From Catonia carolina (lineage: Eukaryota; Arthropoda; Insecta; Hemiptera; Achilidae), in NCBI GenBank assembly GCA_035578175.1, contig JAQMRL010000040.1:1054001-1118000 (forward strand): a stretch of DNA of 64,000 nucleotides, in the 5' to 3' direction. Positions 11,573 through 23,193 of the stretch are shown here, piece after piece (within the stretch, counting starts at the first letter, position 1; each line of letters begins with the position of its first letter). A program made the position numbers and the translations under genes. The notes beneath the pieces are model-generated. The model searched no databases, was not told where the DNA came from, and was given only the letters and a program-made list of their open reading frames with translations.

Positions 11573-14249
11573 CTTACTGACTTGTGGGTCCCTGTCAGTT
11601 CTTCTATGGAACGCAAATGGTCTCGCCCAGCACAGAAACGAACTAGACTTTACATTGCATGACAAACGTATTGACATAGCTTTAATTACGGAAACACACT
11701 TTACTTCACGAACTAGGTTCTTCATTCGAGATTACACAACATACAGAACGGATCATCCAGACAACACAGCTCACGGTGGTGTTGCAGTAATTATTAAATC
11801 ATCTTTAACTCATTATCCCTGTCAAAACATTTCCACCCCTTGCATTCAATTCTCCTGCATCGTAGTAAAAACTCTTCATAAAAATATTACAATCGGTTCT
11901 GTTTATTGTCCTCCACGATTTGTTATCTCTCGAGCTATGTTTTCTGACTTCTTTACTAAACTTGGTTCGTGCTTCCTAGTCGGTGGTGACTTTAATGCCA
12001 AACATGTTCATTGGGGCTCTCGATTGAGCACTTCTCGAGGAAGAAATCTTTTTAGTAGTATAACTGTGAATAATGTACGTGCAATTTCTCCGAATTCTCC
12101 CACTTATTGGCCAACTTCCCCTAGAAAAATTCCGGACCTTCTTGACCTGTTCTTCCAAAAAGGCCTAACGAACGTTCCATACGACATTTCGTCTACACCG
12201 GACTTATCATCTGACCATTCTCCTGTGTATCTGTCGCTGTGGGCAGAACCCAGTTCCCAAACCAACCCAACCTTAGTCGCTGGAGAGACGAATTGGAATA
12301 ACTTTCGTGAAATTTTAAACGCTTCGTTAAATATACCTATTTTACTGAAAACCGGAGAGGAAATAGAAAAGGCAATAGAATTCTTTAACGAAACTGTACA
12401 GCAGGCTGTATGGACCTCTTCAATCTGTAAACCTCCGAAATTGTACCCAATTTACCCACAATACATTAAAAATCTTATCACTGACAAACGGCGAGCCAGG
12501 AAAAGGTGGCAAAACACTCGATTGCTTGCTGACAAACGTATATTTACTAAATTAACTAATTTACTTAAGACTCAACTAAAACTTTTTCGAGATGATAAAC
12601 GTGATGAACAAATCAGTCAACTTTCCAGTCGGGATGGTAGCTTGTGGAGGAAAACACGAGCTATGCTCCGACAGTCGCAAGTGCGCGTTCCAATACGTAA
12701 CGAGGGGGAGCCGTGGAGAATCACAGACGAAGAGCAAGTAGAACTCTTTGCTGACCATTTAGAGCAGATATTCCAACCACATCAGGACTTAGCAGACGTC
12801 ACACATGATGGTTATGTCCTACAATCCCTAGACACACCTTTGCCGGTTTCGCTTCCCCATGATCCGATTAAACCTTCTGAGATCAAACGCGAAATAGCCG
12901 TTTTAAAAACTGGAAAAGCCCCTGGATATGATCTTATATGCTCCGAAGTACTCAAAGAATTGCCTCGAAAGGGTATTGTATTTCTAACATGTTTATTTAA
13001 TTCTATCTTTCGTACAGCAACCTTCCCTATACAGTGGAAGCATTCGCAAATTCGTATGATTTTAAAGCCTAATAAACCTCCCTCTGTTCCTTCATCGTAC
13101 CGCCCAATTAGTCTCCTTCCACTGTGCTCCAAAATATTTGAAAAGATTTTACACAAACGGCTTTTAACTATTCTTCCACAACATGCCATCCCTGATCATC
13201 AATTTGGCTTTCGGTCAAACCATTCTACTATTCACCAATTACACCGTATTGTCGATATTTTAGCGTCATCATTAGAACGGAAATTGTATTCGGCTGGAAT
13301 TTTTCTTGATGTCAGTCAGGCTTTCGACAAGGTCTGGCATAACGGTCTTTTATTTAAATTGAAATCTATTTTACCGTCTACGTACTATCTTGTAATCAAG
13401 TCGTTTCTTTCACATCGCTTCTTTTCTGTAAAACAAGGTTCTGCTGTATCTTCGTGTCGTCCAATAAATGCAGGAGTGCCCCAAGGAGCAGTTTTGTCAC
13501 CCCTTTTGTACTCCATCTACGTATCCGATTTTCCTACCACACAACAAACTACAACTGCAACATTTGCCGATGACACAGCAATATTAGCCAGCGAAGCCAG
13601 GTGTGAAGACGTAACGCTTAATCTTCAACATCACATAAACACTGTACAACATTGGTGTAATACTTGGAAAATTAAACTTAATGCTGAAAAATCACAACAC
13701 ATTACATTTACTCTCAGACGACAAACTTGTCCCCCAGTTTATTTACACAATACACCGATCCCACAAAAAACCTCAGTGAAATACTTAGGACTGACACTAG
13801 ACAGAAGACTGACATGGAATCCACATACTAGACTCAAAAGGCAATCTCTTAACGCGCGGTTAAAACTTCTCTACAGTCTTATTCACCATAAATCTCCTCT
13901 TCCAATTACTCAGAAACTTAACTGTTACAAGGTACTTCTTCGTCCTATTTGGACCTATGGTTCTGTGATCTACGGATCAGCTAAAGTATCTAACATAAAA
14001 CGTATTCAGACATTCCAGAACAAAACTTTACGCATCATCACAGGCTGTCCAACATACGTTAGTAACAAAACATTACATAGAGACCTTAACATTGAGACGG
14101 TGGACGAAACAATAAAGAAACTATACAGACGTTTTCATAGCAAACTACACTATCACACAAATCCACAAATTCAGTCATTGTCCGCTCCTCACCTACCACA
14201 CAACCCACTTAGAAGACTGAAAAGGCAATGGAATAGAGACCTTTTGTGA
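11562..14249 (+). CDS. jockey-type ORF2, endonuclease and reverse transcriptase
   Basis: 895 residues, intact. The N-terminal AP-type endonuclease shows LLWNANGL (about 14), ITETHF (about 40), VGGDFNAKHVHWGS (about 139) and LSSDHSPVYL (about 215), the residues that nick target DNA. The reverse transcriptase (about 450-760) has YRPISLLPLCSKIFEK, QFGFRSNHST, FLDVSQAFDKVWH, AGVPQGAVLSPLLY and the catalytic FADDTAILA (about 668). There is no RNase H domain and the C-terminus is short, as in jockey. The ATG overlaps the ORF1 stop in another frame. With ORF1 also open, this copy could be recently active. Confidence 0.93.
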   Translation: MPNNLLTCGSLSVLLWNANGLAQHRNELDFTLHDKRIDIALITETHFTSRTRFFIRDYTTYRTDHPDNTAHGGVAVIIKSSLTHYPCQNISTPCIQFSCIVVKTLHKNITIGSVYCPPRFVISRAMFSDFFTKLGSCFLVGGDFNAKHVHWGSRLSTSRGRNLFSSITVNNVRAISPNSPTYWPTSPRKIPDLLDLFFQKGLTNVPYDISSTPDLSSDHSPVYLSLWAEPSSQTNPTLVAGETNWNNFREILNASLNIPILLKTGEEIEKAIEFFNETVQQAVWTSSICKPPKLYPIYPQYIKNLITDKRRARKRWQNTRLLADKRIFTKLTNLLKTQLKLFRDDKRDEQISQLSSRDGSLWRKTRAMLRQSQVRVPIRNEGEPWRITDEEQVELFADHLEQIFQPHQDLADVTHDGYVLQSLDTPLPVSLPHDPIKPSEIKREIAVLKTGKAPGYDLICSEVLKELPRKGIVFLTCLFNSIFRTATFPIQWKHSQIRMILKPNKPPSVPSSYRPISLLPLCSKIFEKILHKRLLTILPQHAIPDHQFGFRSNHSTIHQLHRIVDILASSLERKLYSAGIFLDVSQAFDKVWHNGLLFKLKSILPSTYYLVIKSFLSHRFFSVKQGSAVSSCRPINAGVPQGAVLSPLLYSIYVSDFPTTQQTTTATFADDTAILASEARCEDVTLNLQHHINTVQHWCNTWKIKLNAEKSQHITFTLRRQTCPPVYLHNTPIPQKTSVKYLGLTLDRRLTWNPHTRLKRQSLNARLKLLYSLIHHKSPLPITQKLNCYKVLLRPIWTYGSVIYGSAKVSNIKRIQTFQNKTLRIITGCPTYVSNKTLHRDLNIETVDETIKKLYRRFHSKLHYHTNPQIQSLSAPHLPHNPLRRLKRQWNRDLL

Positions 14250-14410
14250 ATCGTCCTGAGGGGTTGCCGCTGGGCGACTACCTCACACAAGTGACATCAA
14301 GACATTTATATAAAACTATTGACATTATAACTGCTGGTTGTGTTAACTTCTTACACAGTTGTAGTTTATTTTCTTAAATAAAGTCAAAAAAAAAAAAAAA
14401 AATTTTTATT

Positions 14411-15351
14411 ACTTTCTCTTGCCTATATGAATATATAGGAAGGAAAGTATTGTTTTCATGTCGATTTTTCGAAATCGAGTTTTCACCGGATCTATACGTT
14501 TTCAGACCCCCTGAACCCACACAAACATGTTTTTAGCGATTGGTCTGTGTGTGTGTGTGTCTGTGTGTGTGTGTGTGAACAGAATATCTCAAGAACGGAA
14601 CATCGTACGAACTTGAAACTTAAGTTACATACCACTACCGGACGCGACACGAACATTTTCATCAAAATCGGTCAACCGGAAGTAGTAGTTTATTCGTATA
14701 ATTTTTCAGTTTTTTGCGATTTTCTCAAAAACTGGTCCTACGATTTTTTTTAAAATCGCCTATTTTACTCAATTTTTTATTCTCTACAAGATAGGGTAGG
14801 CGCCATGTTTGCTGAAATTCTCGGTGAGGCTGTTTTCACGTAAAAACGTTGTTTTTTTAAGATTACGGCTTTAATATAAATTTCAGCGCAAAAACTTATA
14901 TAATAAAAGTTGTAGAGAATTTAAAAACCTACAACTTCTTTTTCAAACATTTTTTTGTATAACGCTTAGTTTAGCGGTAATTTGCGATTTTCTGTTTTTT
15001 TTCTCACGAAAACGTGAGAAAAATCGATTTTTTTAACATTTCGGTCTTAGTATGCATTTTACGACAAAAGTGTATATAATTAAATTTATAGAAAATTAAA
15101 AGATCTACAACTTTTGTTTAGAGAATTTTTCTCTACAGAGCCTAGTTTAGCGTGAAAGCGTGATTTTCCGTATTTTTAAGCCAAACTGAGTTCGATGGTC
15201 ATTTTGCGTCATTCACTCGTGATTAAAATAAGGTTATGTTTATTGAGGTTAGTTTTTGTTCATTTCTAATGTTTTAATACTAATGTTAGGTTTATTGTTA
15301 ATTATTTGCATTGGCAAGAGAAAGTTGTGTGAGTGTTTCACACCAGATTTT
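14411..15351 (+). mobile_element. MITE-A, near full length
   Basis: Starts ACTTTCTCTTGCC a few bases after the jockey poly-A tail and ends CACACCAGATTTTTTT. Its TG microsatellite is at about 14546-14577. The position suggests insertion at or beside the poly-A/T run. Confidence 0.85.
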
Positions 15352-15372
15352 TTTACACATAATCACTTATTG

Positions 15373-16427
15373 AGCAATCAAGAACAGAACGACTCCAAAA
15401 AATCAAAAGAAGAATTGGCAGAAGAACCTGCATCAACAAAACGTATCAGAAAGATGGGCAGTGGCGAATTATACCCAACGAAGTGGTTTACAGGGAGCTT
15501 GAACCCATTACTGACACCATGCGTAACAGAAGACTGGGATTTTTTGGTCATATGAGGATGCAAGACTCAAGACTCCTAAAGCAACCGGTTAAGTACAACC
15601 TCAACTCCAAAAAACAAAACAACAGGATGCAGATGGATGAGGGAAATAAGAGAGGATCTGAAGGAAATTGGCCTTACTCCAGACGATACAACAGACTAGA
15701 AAAAATTATACAATAAAGTCCAAAATGGTCCCTTCAAGATGGTAGTTTCTATATTGTACCAAACAAGGAAGTATATGAAACAATTGAGCCTTTAACCAGT
15801 ATCATCAGGAAAAAAAGGATATCCTTCCTGGGACATATATTGAGAATGGAGGATACAAGATTACTAAGAAGGATGACTGACTTTTTCTGGCAAAAGAAGA
15901 TGACACCAAACTGGATAAAGGAAGTCAAAAAGGATATGGAGGAACTAAACATCACAATAGCTGACCTCAAAACTAAGTCAGGGAGCTACAGGACATACAA
16001 ACAGCGATCGGTTAAATTTAGGGAACAAATGAGGGTCAGGAAAGCCATGGTGATTTCGGACGCTGAGAGACTGAGAAGATCCGAAACATTGAAGAATTAT
16101 TGGCGAAGAAGAGGAGAAGTACGGGAGCGACAACTGCGGGGGCGTTTTGGTGGAACATATGAAAGAGCTAGACGTTGAAAGATTGAACTTAAGTGGTCCT
16201 TTGTGGCCGTAAAATAAAAAAAAAAAAAGTCCAAAACAAATTCACCCGCTTCACACTTACAAGAAGAAAACTCACAACACGAATATTTTCAACACCAGAA
16301 AGGGCACAAAGATCGGAACGTATGAAGAAGTATTGGGAGGACCGCAACGCCACAACAGACTTATTATAGTTAATGGACTGACTAAATGGACTGATCCTAT
16401 GCGGTCATAAAAAAAATCAAATAAAAA
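15373..16427 (+). pseudogene. Two tandem LINE C-terminal fragments
   Basis: The first part (about 15400-15715) reads RNRRLGFFGHMRMQDSRLLK; the second (about 15720-16180) reads KRISFLGHILRMEDTRLLRR followed by a long basic C-terminus. Both resemble the same LINE ORF2 C-terminal motif (LGHI.RM.D.RLL), so two related copies lie in tandem. The 16200-16427 stretch repeats the C-terminal end again (about 16300-16350). None is complete. Confidence 0.6.
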
Positions 16428-17209
16428 AATCTGGTGTGAAACACTCACACAACTTTCTCTTGCCAATGCAAATAATTTACAATATAATTTAACATTAGTA
16501 ATAAAATATTAGAAATAAACAAAAAACTAACCTCAATAAACATAACCTTATTTTAATGATGAGTAAATGATGCAAAATGAAAATCAACCTCAGTTTGGCT
16601 TAGAAATACGGAAAATCACTCTTTCTCTCTAAACTAGGCTCTGTAGAGAAAAATGCTCTAAATAAAAGTTGTAGATCTTTTAATTTTCTATAAATTTAAT
16701 TATATACACTTTTGTCGTAAAATGCATACTAAGACCGAAATGTTAAAAAAATCGATTTTTCTCACGTTTTCGTGAGAAAAAAACAGAAAATCGCAAATTA
16801 CCGCTAAACTAAGCGTTATACAAAAAATTGTTTGAAATAAAAGTTGTAGAATTTTCAATTCTCTACAACTTTTATTATACAAAGTTTTGCGCTAAAATGC
16901 ATATTAAAGCCGTAATCTTAAAAAAACAACGTTTTTACGTGAAAACAGCCTCACCCAGAATTTCAGCAAACATGTCGCCTACCCTATCTTGTAGAGAATA
17001 AAAAATTGAGTAAACCAGGCGATTTTAAAAAAAAATCGTAGGACCAGTTTTTGAGAAAATCGCAAAAAAGTGAAAAATTACACGAATAAACTACTACTTC
17101 CGGTTGACCGATTTTGATGAAAATGTTCGTGTCGAGTCCGGTAGTGGTACGTAACTTAAGTTTCAAGTTTCAAGTTCGTACGATGTTCCGTTCTTGAGAT
17201 ATTCTGTTC

Positions 17210-17248
<39 letters not shown>

Positions 17249-17392
17249 CACACACACAGACCAATCGCTAAAAACATTTTTTTGGGTTCAGGGGGTCTGA
17301 AAACGTATAGATCCGGTGAAAACTCGATTTCGAAAAATCGACATGAAAACAATACTTTCCTTCCTATATATTCATATAGGCAAGAGAAAGTA
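16428..17392 (-). mobile_element. MITE-A, near full length
   Basis: Reverse-orientation copy with a CA run at about 17213-17256. It adjoins the LINE fragments and shares their outer target duplication. Confidence 0.85.
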
Positions 17393-17397
17393 AAAAA

Positions 17398-17600
17398 ATC
17401 GCTTATTGTTGCCTTTAATATACACTCCATCTCTATCCCTACAACGCTCCATGCGAATTTTCCATTGTTGGAAACAGTGCTGGAAGTCATTTTCTGTCAG
17501 CTCCTTCAGAACACGTGCCGCTTTCTCTTTTACAGCTTCCACAGATTCAAATCTTGTCCCTTTTAATGCAGATTTCACCTTACGGAACAGGTAGAAGATA
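17398..17600 (-). pseudogene. mariner transposase C-terminus, minus arm
   Basis: The minus strand encodes SALKGTRFESVEAVKEKAAR and DFQHCFQQWKIRMERC, matching the C-terminal helix region of mariner transposases. The same segment lies inverted at 17934-18129, so both arms carry the transposase 3' end. No catalytic core is present here. Confidence 0.8.
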
Positions 17601-17933
17601 ATAACATGTGATGGAACGTGGTTTTTTTACTTACGATCCGGAAACGAAGCGCCAATCCATACGTTGGAAGAGCCGAACTTCACCGAGAGCCAAAAACGCT
17701 TGAATGATCAAGTGAAAATTTAAAGCAATGATGATTGTTTTTTTTTTTGATATCAATGGAATTGTGTACCTTCACTGGGTTCCTGTAGGTTAAACAATTA
17801 ATCAATATTACTACCTTGAGGTACTTTCTAAACTACGTTAAAGAGTAAGGAAAAAACGCCCCGAAATATGGAAGGACAAATCATGAGCCGGATCATAAGT
17901 GAAAAACCACGTTTCATCACATGTTGTTATCTT

Positions 17934-18129
17934 CTACCTGTTCCGTAAGGTGAAATCTGCATTAAAAGGGACAAGATTTGAATCTGTGGAAGTTGTAAAA
18001 GAGAAAGCGGCACGTGTCCTGAAGGAGCTGACAAAAGATGACTTCCAGCACTGTTTCCAACAATGGAAAATTCGCATGGAGCGTTGTAGGGATAGAGAAG
18101 GAGTGTATATTGAAGGTGACAATAAGTGA
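17934..18129 (+). pseudogene. mariner transposase C-terminus, plus arm
   Basis: Plus-strand copy of the 17398-17600 segment (ALKGTRFESVEVVKEK, FQHCFQQWKIRMERCRDR), ending TGA before the right TIR. The two arms are separated by about 330 bp and could pair as a hairpin if transcribed. Confidence 0.8.
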
Positions 18130-18191
18130 TTTGTATTAAAAAAAAATAAAATTTTTACGTCTGTCTCGTTATTTAATAGCCACACCCCGTA

Positions 18192-18727
18192 TATTCAAGG
18201 AATCACTGTTTGTGAGTAAGGTAAAGTGTTTGAAAACAAATTGAATCGAATGCAGCGCTGTAATAATGCAAAAGGAGGCCATTTTTAACACCTTTTTAAA
18301 ACAATCTAATAATGTTACAATACGGTAGTCATTAAAGTAATTATTTATTTAAAAAAGTTTAGTAACTTCACGTTCGTAATTCAATTGCACAGAAACTTTC
18401 TGAACACCCATTATTTCAATTTTTCTTTCCCTATGAAAATGAAACATCAATAAAGTCTTCCTAGTGATTTTTTTTTGTACGTAGACATCATAAAATAGAT
18501 CGTTAAAATCAAGGATTTATTAATATAATATCATCTTATTAATTAGTTTGTTTAATTAATTTATTTGTTAATTACCGGTTCAGTGGTTTGATGATCAAAA
18601 CTTTCAGTATATAAATTGAAGGTCTTCATAATCCATTCTCACTTGTGGAATTTTCAGCAAGAAATGTAATAAGCATATTTTGGTTTTTCAGTGAATTTAC
18701 TTGATTTTCATAATACGTAATATATAG
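18192..18727. other. Intergenic, nothing recognised
   Basis: AT-rich sequence between two mobile elements with no supported feature. Confidence 0.5.
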
Positions 18728-18782
18728 GGTGATTCAAAACTATACGGCAATTTCTTGGGTGGGATCTCATTCTATAGCTAAA

Positions 18783-19714
18783 AATCTGGTGTGAAACACT
18801 CACACAACTTTCTCTTGCCAATGCAAATAATTAATAATAAACCTAACATTATTAATAAAATATTAGAAATAAACAAAAAACTAACCTCAAAAAACAATAG
18901 TGAAATACGCAAAATTAAAATCGACCTCAGTTTGGCTTAAAAATACGGAAAATCGCTCCTACACGCTAAACTAGGCACTGTACAAAAAAAAGCTTTAAAT
19001 AAAAGTTGTAGATCTTTTAATTTCCTACAAATTTTATAATACACACTTTTGTCGTAAAATGCATTCTAAGGCCGAAATCTTCAAAAAATCGATTTTTCAC
19101 ACGTTTTCGTGAGAAAAAAACAGAAAATCGCTAATTACCGCTAAACTAAGCGTTATACAAAAAAATGTTTGAAATAAAAGTTGTAGGCTTTTAAATTCTC
19201 TACAACTTTTATTATATAATGTTTTGCGCTTAAATGCATATTTAAGCTGCAATCTTAAAAAGAAAATGTTTTTACGTAAAAACAGCCTGACCAAGAATTT
19301 CAGCAAACATGGCGCCTACCTAATCTTGTAGAGAATAAAAAATTGAGTAAATGAGGCGATTTTAAAAAAAATCGTAGGACCAGTTTTTGAGAAAATCGCA
19401 AAAAAGTGAAAAATTATACGAATAAACTACTACTTCCGGTTGACCGATTTTGATGAAAATGTTCGTGTCGGGTCCGGTAGTGGTATGTAACTTAAGTTTT
19501 AAGTTTCAAGTTCGTACGATGTTCCGTTCTTGAGATATTCTGTTCACACACAGACACACACACACACACACACACACAGACCAATCGCTAAAAACATGTT
19601 TTTTGGGTTCAGGGGGTCTGAAAACGTATAGATCCGGTGAAAACACGATTTCGAAAAATCGACATGAAAACAATTCTTTCCTTCCTATATATTCATATAG
19701 GCAAGAGAAAGTAA
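18783..19714 (-). mobile_element. MITE-A in left arm of palindrome
   Basis: Near full-length reverse copy, mirrored by the copy at 21006-21942 at the same place in the other arm. Confidence 0.85.
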
Positions 19715-20220
19715 TAAGAAAAAAAGTTCATATAAACATATGCCTGAAAACGCTTAGTTAGCGAGTTACGGCTAGCGAAAAATTTCACCAAGAACTCTGT
19801 ACCCTCGGTGAAGTAAGGCCGTATAAAAATGTTAAAGGTAGTTACAAAGATACAAATACAATTGTTTCTTATGGTGTTTAATCTGAAAAATTGAATAAAA
19901 TTGGTTCCAGAGCTGTAAATGCAATACTTTCAGAGATATCTTACATAAAACACAAGAATCGGTGCAAAGAAATAACACATTTTTGTGTTTAACGTAAGAT
20001 TACTTCCATAAATGGTAAATAAAGGTGTATTTTTTTAAAATAAATTTGTAGAAAATTTAACTCTGAAAATATTCGTGTGAATTACTCAGGAAAATAATAA
20101 ATAATAGATATTGAAATTTTGCTTTATTTAAAATCAAAACAGACGCACATTCTTAACTGCATAAAATATTAACTAATAATATTTAGGTTGGGAGTAACAG
20201 CTGATCATTTATTCAAAACT

Positions 20221-20551
20221 ATTTTTTTTTTTTTTTATTCCTAATTTGTGTACGTTGCAATCTGTTCAATTTAGAACAATAAGCAACCCGATGACCCAAT
20301 GAGATGAGGATGATGTGTATGACATGTAAATGAGGTGTAGTCTTGTACTGACCCAGGCCGACCATTCCTGAGAGAGTATAGTTAATTAAACCCCAACCAT
20401 CAAAGTACACCGGCAACCACTGTCTAGTATTCAAATCCGTATAAAAGTAACTACCTTTACTAGGATTTGAACCAGGAACCTTCGTCTCCGAAAATCAGCT
20501 GTTAAACAGCTGATTTTGGCGACGACTTTACCTCTAGACCAACCCGGTGGG
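20221..20551 (-). mobile_element. SINE-A with TSD
   Basis: Minus-strand copy with its poly-A as the T run at 20222-20236. The 12-bp duplication TTATTCAAAACT lies at 20209-20220 and 20552-20563. It is absent from the opposite arm, so it postdates formation of the palindrome. Confidence 0.88.
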
Positions 20552-21005
20552 TTATTCAAAACTGAACATTAAAATAAAATGTTTTGATTTTAAATAAACC
20601 GAATTTTCAATACCTATTATTCATTTTTTCCTAAGTAATTTACATGAATCTTTTCAGAATTAAATTTTTTACAAATTTATTTAAGAAAAAATACACCTTT
20701 ATTTACCATTTATGGAACTAATCTTACGTTAAACACAAAAATGTGTTATTTCTTTGCACCAATTCTTGTGTTTTATGTAAGATATCTCTGAAAGTATTGC
20801 ATTTACAGCTCTGGAACCAATTTTATTCAAATTTTCAGAATAAAAAACATAAGAAATAATCGTATTTGTATCTTTGTAACTACCTTTAACATTTTTATAC
20901 GGCTTTACTTCACCGAGGGTACAGAGTTCTTGGTGAAATGTTTTGCTAGCCGTAACTCGCTAACTTAGCGTTTTCAGGCATATGTTTATATGAACTTTTT
21001 TACTT

Positions 21006-21942
21006 ATTACTTTCTCTTGCCTATATGAATATATAGGAAGGAAAGTATTGTTTTCATGTCGATTTTTCGAAATCGAGTTTTCACCGGATCTATACGTTTT
21101 CAGACCCCCTGAACCCAAAAAACATGTTTTTAGCGTTTGGTCTGTGTGTGTGAACAGAATATCTCAAGAACGGAACATCGTACGAACTTGAAACTTGAAA
21201 CTTAAGTTACATACCACTACCGGACGCGACACGAACATTTTCATCAAAATCGGTCAACCGGAAGTAGTAGTTTATTCGTATAATTTTTCAGTTTTTTGCG
21301 ATTTTCTCAAAAACTGGTCCTACGATGTTTTTTAAAATCGCCTATTTTACTCAATTTTTTATTCTCTACAAGATAGGGTAGGCGCCATGTTTGCTGAAAT
21401 TCTCCGTGAGGCTGTTTTCACGTAAAAACTTTTTTTTTTTAAGATTACGGCTTTAATATAAATTTTAGCGCAAAAACTTATATAATAAAAGTTGTAGAGA
21501 ATTTAAAAACCTACAACTTTTGTTTCAAACATTTTTTTGTATGACGCTTAGTTTAGCAGTAATTAGCGATTTTCTGATTTTTTCTCACGAAAACGTGTGA
21601 AAAATCAATTTTTTAAAGATTTTGGCCTTAGTATGCATTTTACGACAAAAGTGTATATAACCAAATTTATAGGAAATTTAAAGAATTACAACTTTTATTT
21701 AACGTATTTTTCTCTACAGAGCCTAGTTTAGCGTGAAATAGTGATTTTCCGTATTTTTAAGCCAGACTGAGGTTGATTTTCATTTTGAGTGTTTCACTCA
21801 TGATTGAAATAAGGGTATGTTTATTGAGGTTAGTTTTTTGTTTATTTCTAATATTTTATTACTAATGTTAAATTATATTGTAAATTATTTGCATTGGCAA
21901 GAGAAAGTTGTGTGAGTGTTTCACACCAGATTTTTTTTTAGC
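21006..21942 (+). mobile_element. MITE-A in right arm of palindrome
   Basis: Mirror of 18783-19714. Its TG run is very short (about 21141-21150), which shows how variable this microsatellite is between otherwise similar copies. Confidence 0.85.
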
Positions 21943-22207
21943 TATAGAATGAGATCCCAAGAGACTGCCGTATAGTTTTGAATCACCTGGTTTATGTGAG
22001 GGAAATAATATTGAAGGATCGTAAAATCTTTTGGAGATTTTTCTGTTCATCAAGTAACTGTCTTCTTCTTCTTCTTCAGCTGGCTATTCTATGGTACGAT
22101 TTTTTTAAATCCCCTCATTGACTACATTTTCATGGTCTACAAGATAGGGTACCCGCTGTCTGCTGAAAATCTTGTAGAGGCTGTGCTTTCGTAGAAAAAA
22201 TGTTTCT

Positions 22208-23151
22208 TTTTACTTTCTCTTGCCTATATTTTTATGAATATATATAGGAAGGAAAGTATTGTTTTAATGTCGATTTTAAAAAATCGAATTTTCACCGGAT
22301 CTACACGTTTTCAGACCCCCTGAATCCAAAAATCATGTTTTTAGCGATTGGTCTGTGTGTGTGTGTGTATACAAAATATCTCAAGAACGGAACATCGTAC
22401 GAACTTGAAACTTGAAAATTAAGTTACATACCCCTACCGGACCCGATACAAACATTTTCATCAAAATCGGTCAACCGGAAGTAGTAGTTTATTCGTGTAA
22501 TTTTTCACTTTTTTGCAATTTTCTCAAAAACTGGTCCTACGATTTTTTTAAAAATCGCCTGGTTTACTAAATTTTTTATGCTCTACAAGATAGGGAAGGC
22601 GGCATGTTTGCTGAAATTCTTGGTGAGGCTGTTTTCACGTAAAAACGTGGTTTTATTAAGATTACGGCTTTAACATGCAGTTAAGCGCAAAAATTTATAC
22701 AATAAAAAATATAGAGAATTTAAAATCCTACAACTTTTAATTAAAACAATTTTTTGTATAAAGCTTAGTTTAGCAGTAATTAGCGATTTTCTGTTTTTTT
22801 CTTACGAAAACTTGTGAAAAATCGTTTTCTTTTTAGATTTCGGCCTTAGTATGCATTTTACGACAAAAGTGTATATAATCAGTTTATAGTAAATTAAAAG
22901 ATCTACAACTTTTATTTACAGCATTTTTCTCTACAGAGCCTAGTTTAGCGTGAAGGAGTGATTATCCGTATTTTTAAGCCACACTGAGGTTGAATTTCAT
23001 TTTGCGTGTTTCACTCATGATTAAAATTAGGTTATGTTTGTTGAGGTTAGTTTTTTGTTTATTTCTTAAGTTTTATTACTAATGTTTGGTATATTGTTAA
23101 TTATTTGCATTGCCAAGAGAAAGTTGTGTTGAGTGTTTCACACCAGATTTT
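22208..23151 (+). mobile_element. MITE-A nested in an older MITE-A
   Basis: Near full length, from TACTTTCTCTTGCC to CACACCAGATTTTT. The flanks resume the older copy. Confidence 0.8.
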
Positions 23152-23193
23152 TAAGATTGTAGCCATAATATTACATTTTAGGGCAAAAGTATA

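Larger units (their letters stand above)
10133..14402 (+). mobile_element. jockey-superfamily non-LTR retrotransposon, full length
   Basis: Two-ORF LINE: gag-like ORF1, then ORF2 with endonuclease and reverse transcriptase overlapping by 11 bp, a short 3' UTR, an AATAAA signal near 14377 and a poly-A tail at about 14387-14402. The 5' end is estimated from a CAGTGCGCGAAC motif, since jockey-type elements have an internal promoter near position 1. Both ORFs are uninterrupted. No TSD is obvious because MITE-A lies right after the tail. Confidence 0.85.
10021..18189 (+). mobile_element. mariner-derived fold-back element, multiply interrupted
   Basis: The left TIR CGAGGTGTGGCTATTAAATA (10021) and right TIR TATTTAATAGCCACACCCCG (ending 18189) are flanked by TA. 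Between them lie, in order: the jockey element (10133-14402), MITE-A (14411-15351), a residual AATCACTTATTG of the mariner, a LINE-plus-MITE block (15373-17397), then two inverted mariner 3' ends. The 11-bp near-duplicates ATCACTTATTG (15362-15372) and ATCGCTTATTG (17398-17408) mark the LINE insertion. I infer one old element opened by later arrivals. Confidence 0.65.
18728..21998. mobile_element. 3.3 kb nested palindrome (fold-back structure)
   Basis: The outer arms begin GGGTGATTCAAAACTATACG on the left and end with its inverse on the right. Going inward come an inverted MITE-A pair (18783-19714 and 21006-21942), then inner arms (about 19716-20200 and 20565-21003) containing GCCTGAAAACGCTTAG and its inverse. 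One SINE-A (20221-20551) sits near the centre. The outer ends resemble TIRs of an IS630/mariner-like element. No transposase remains. Confidence 0.7.
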
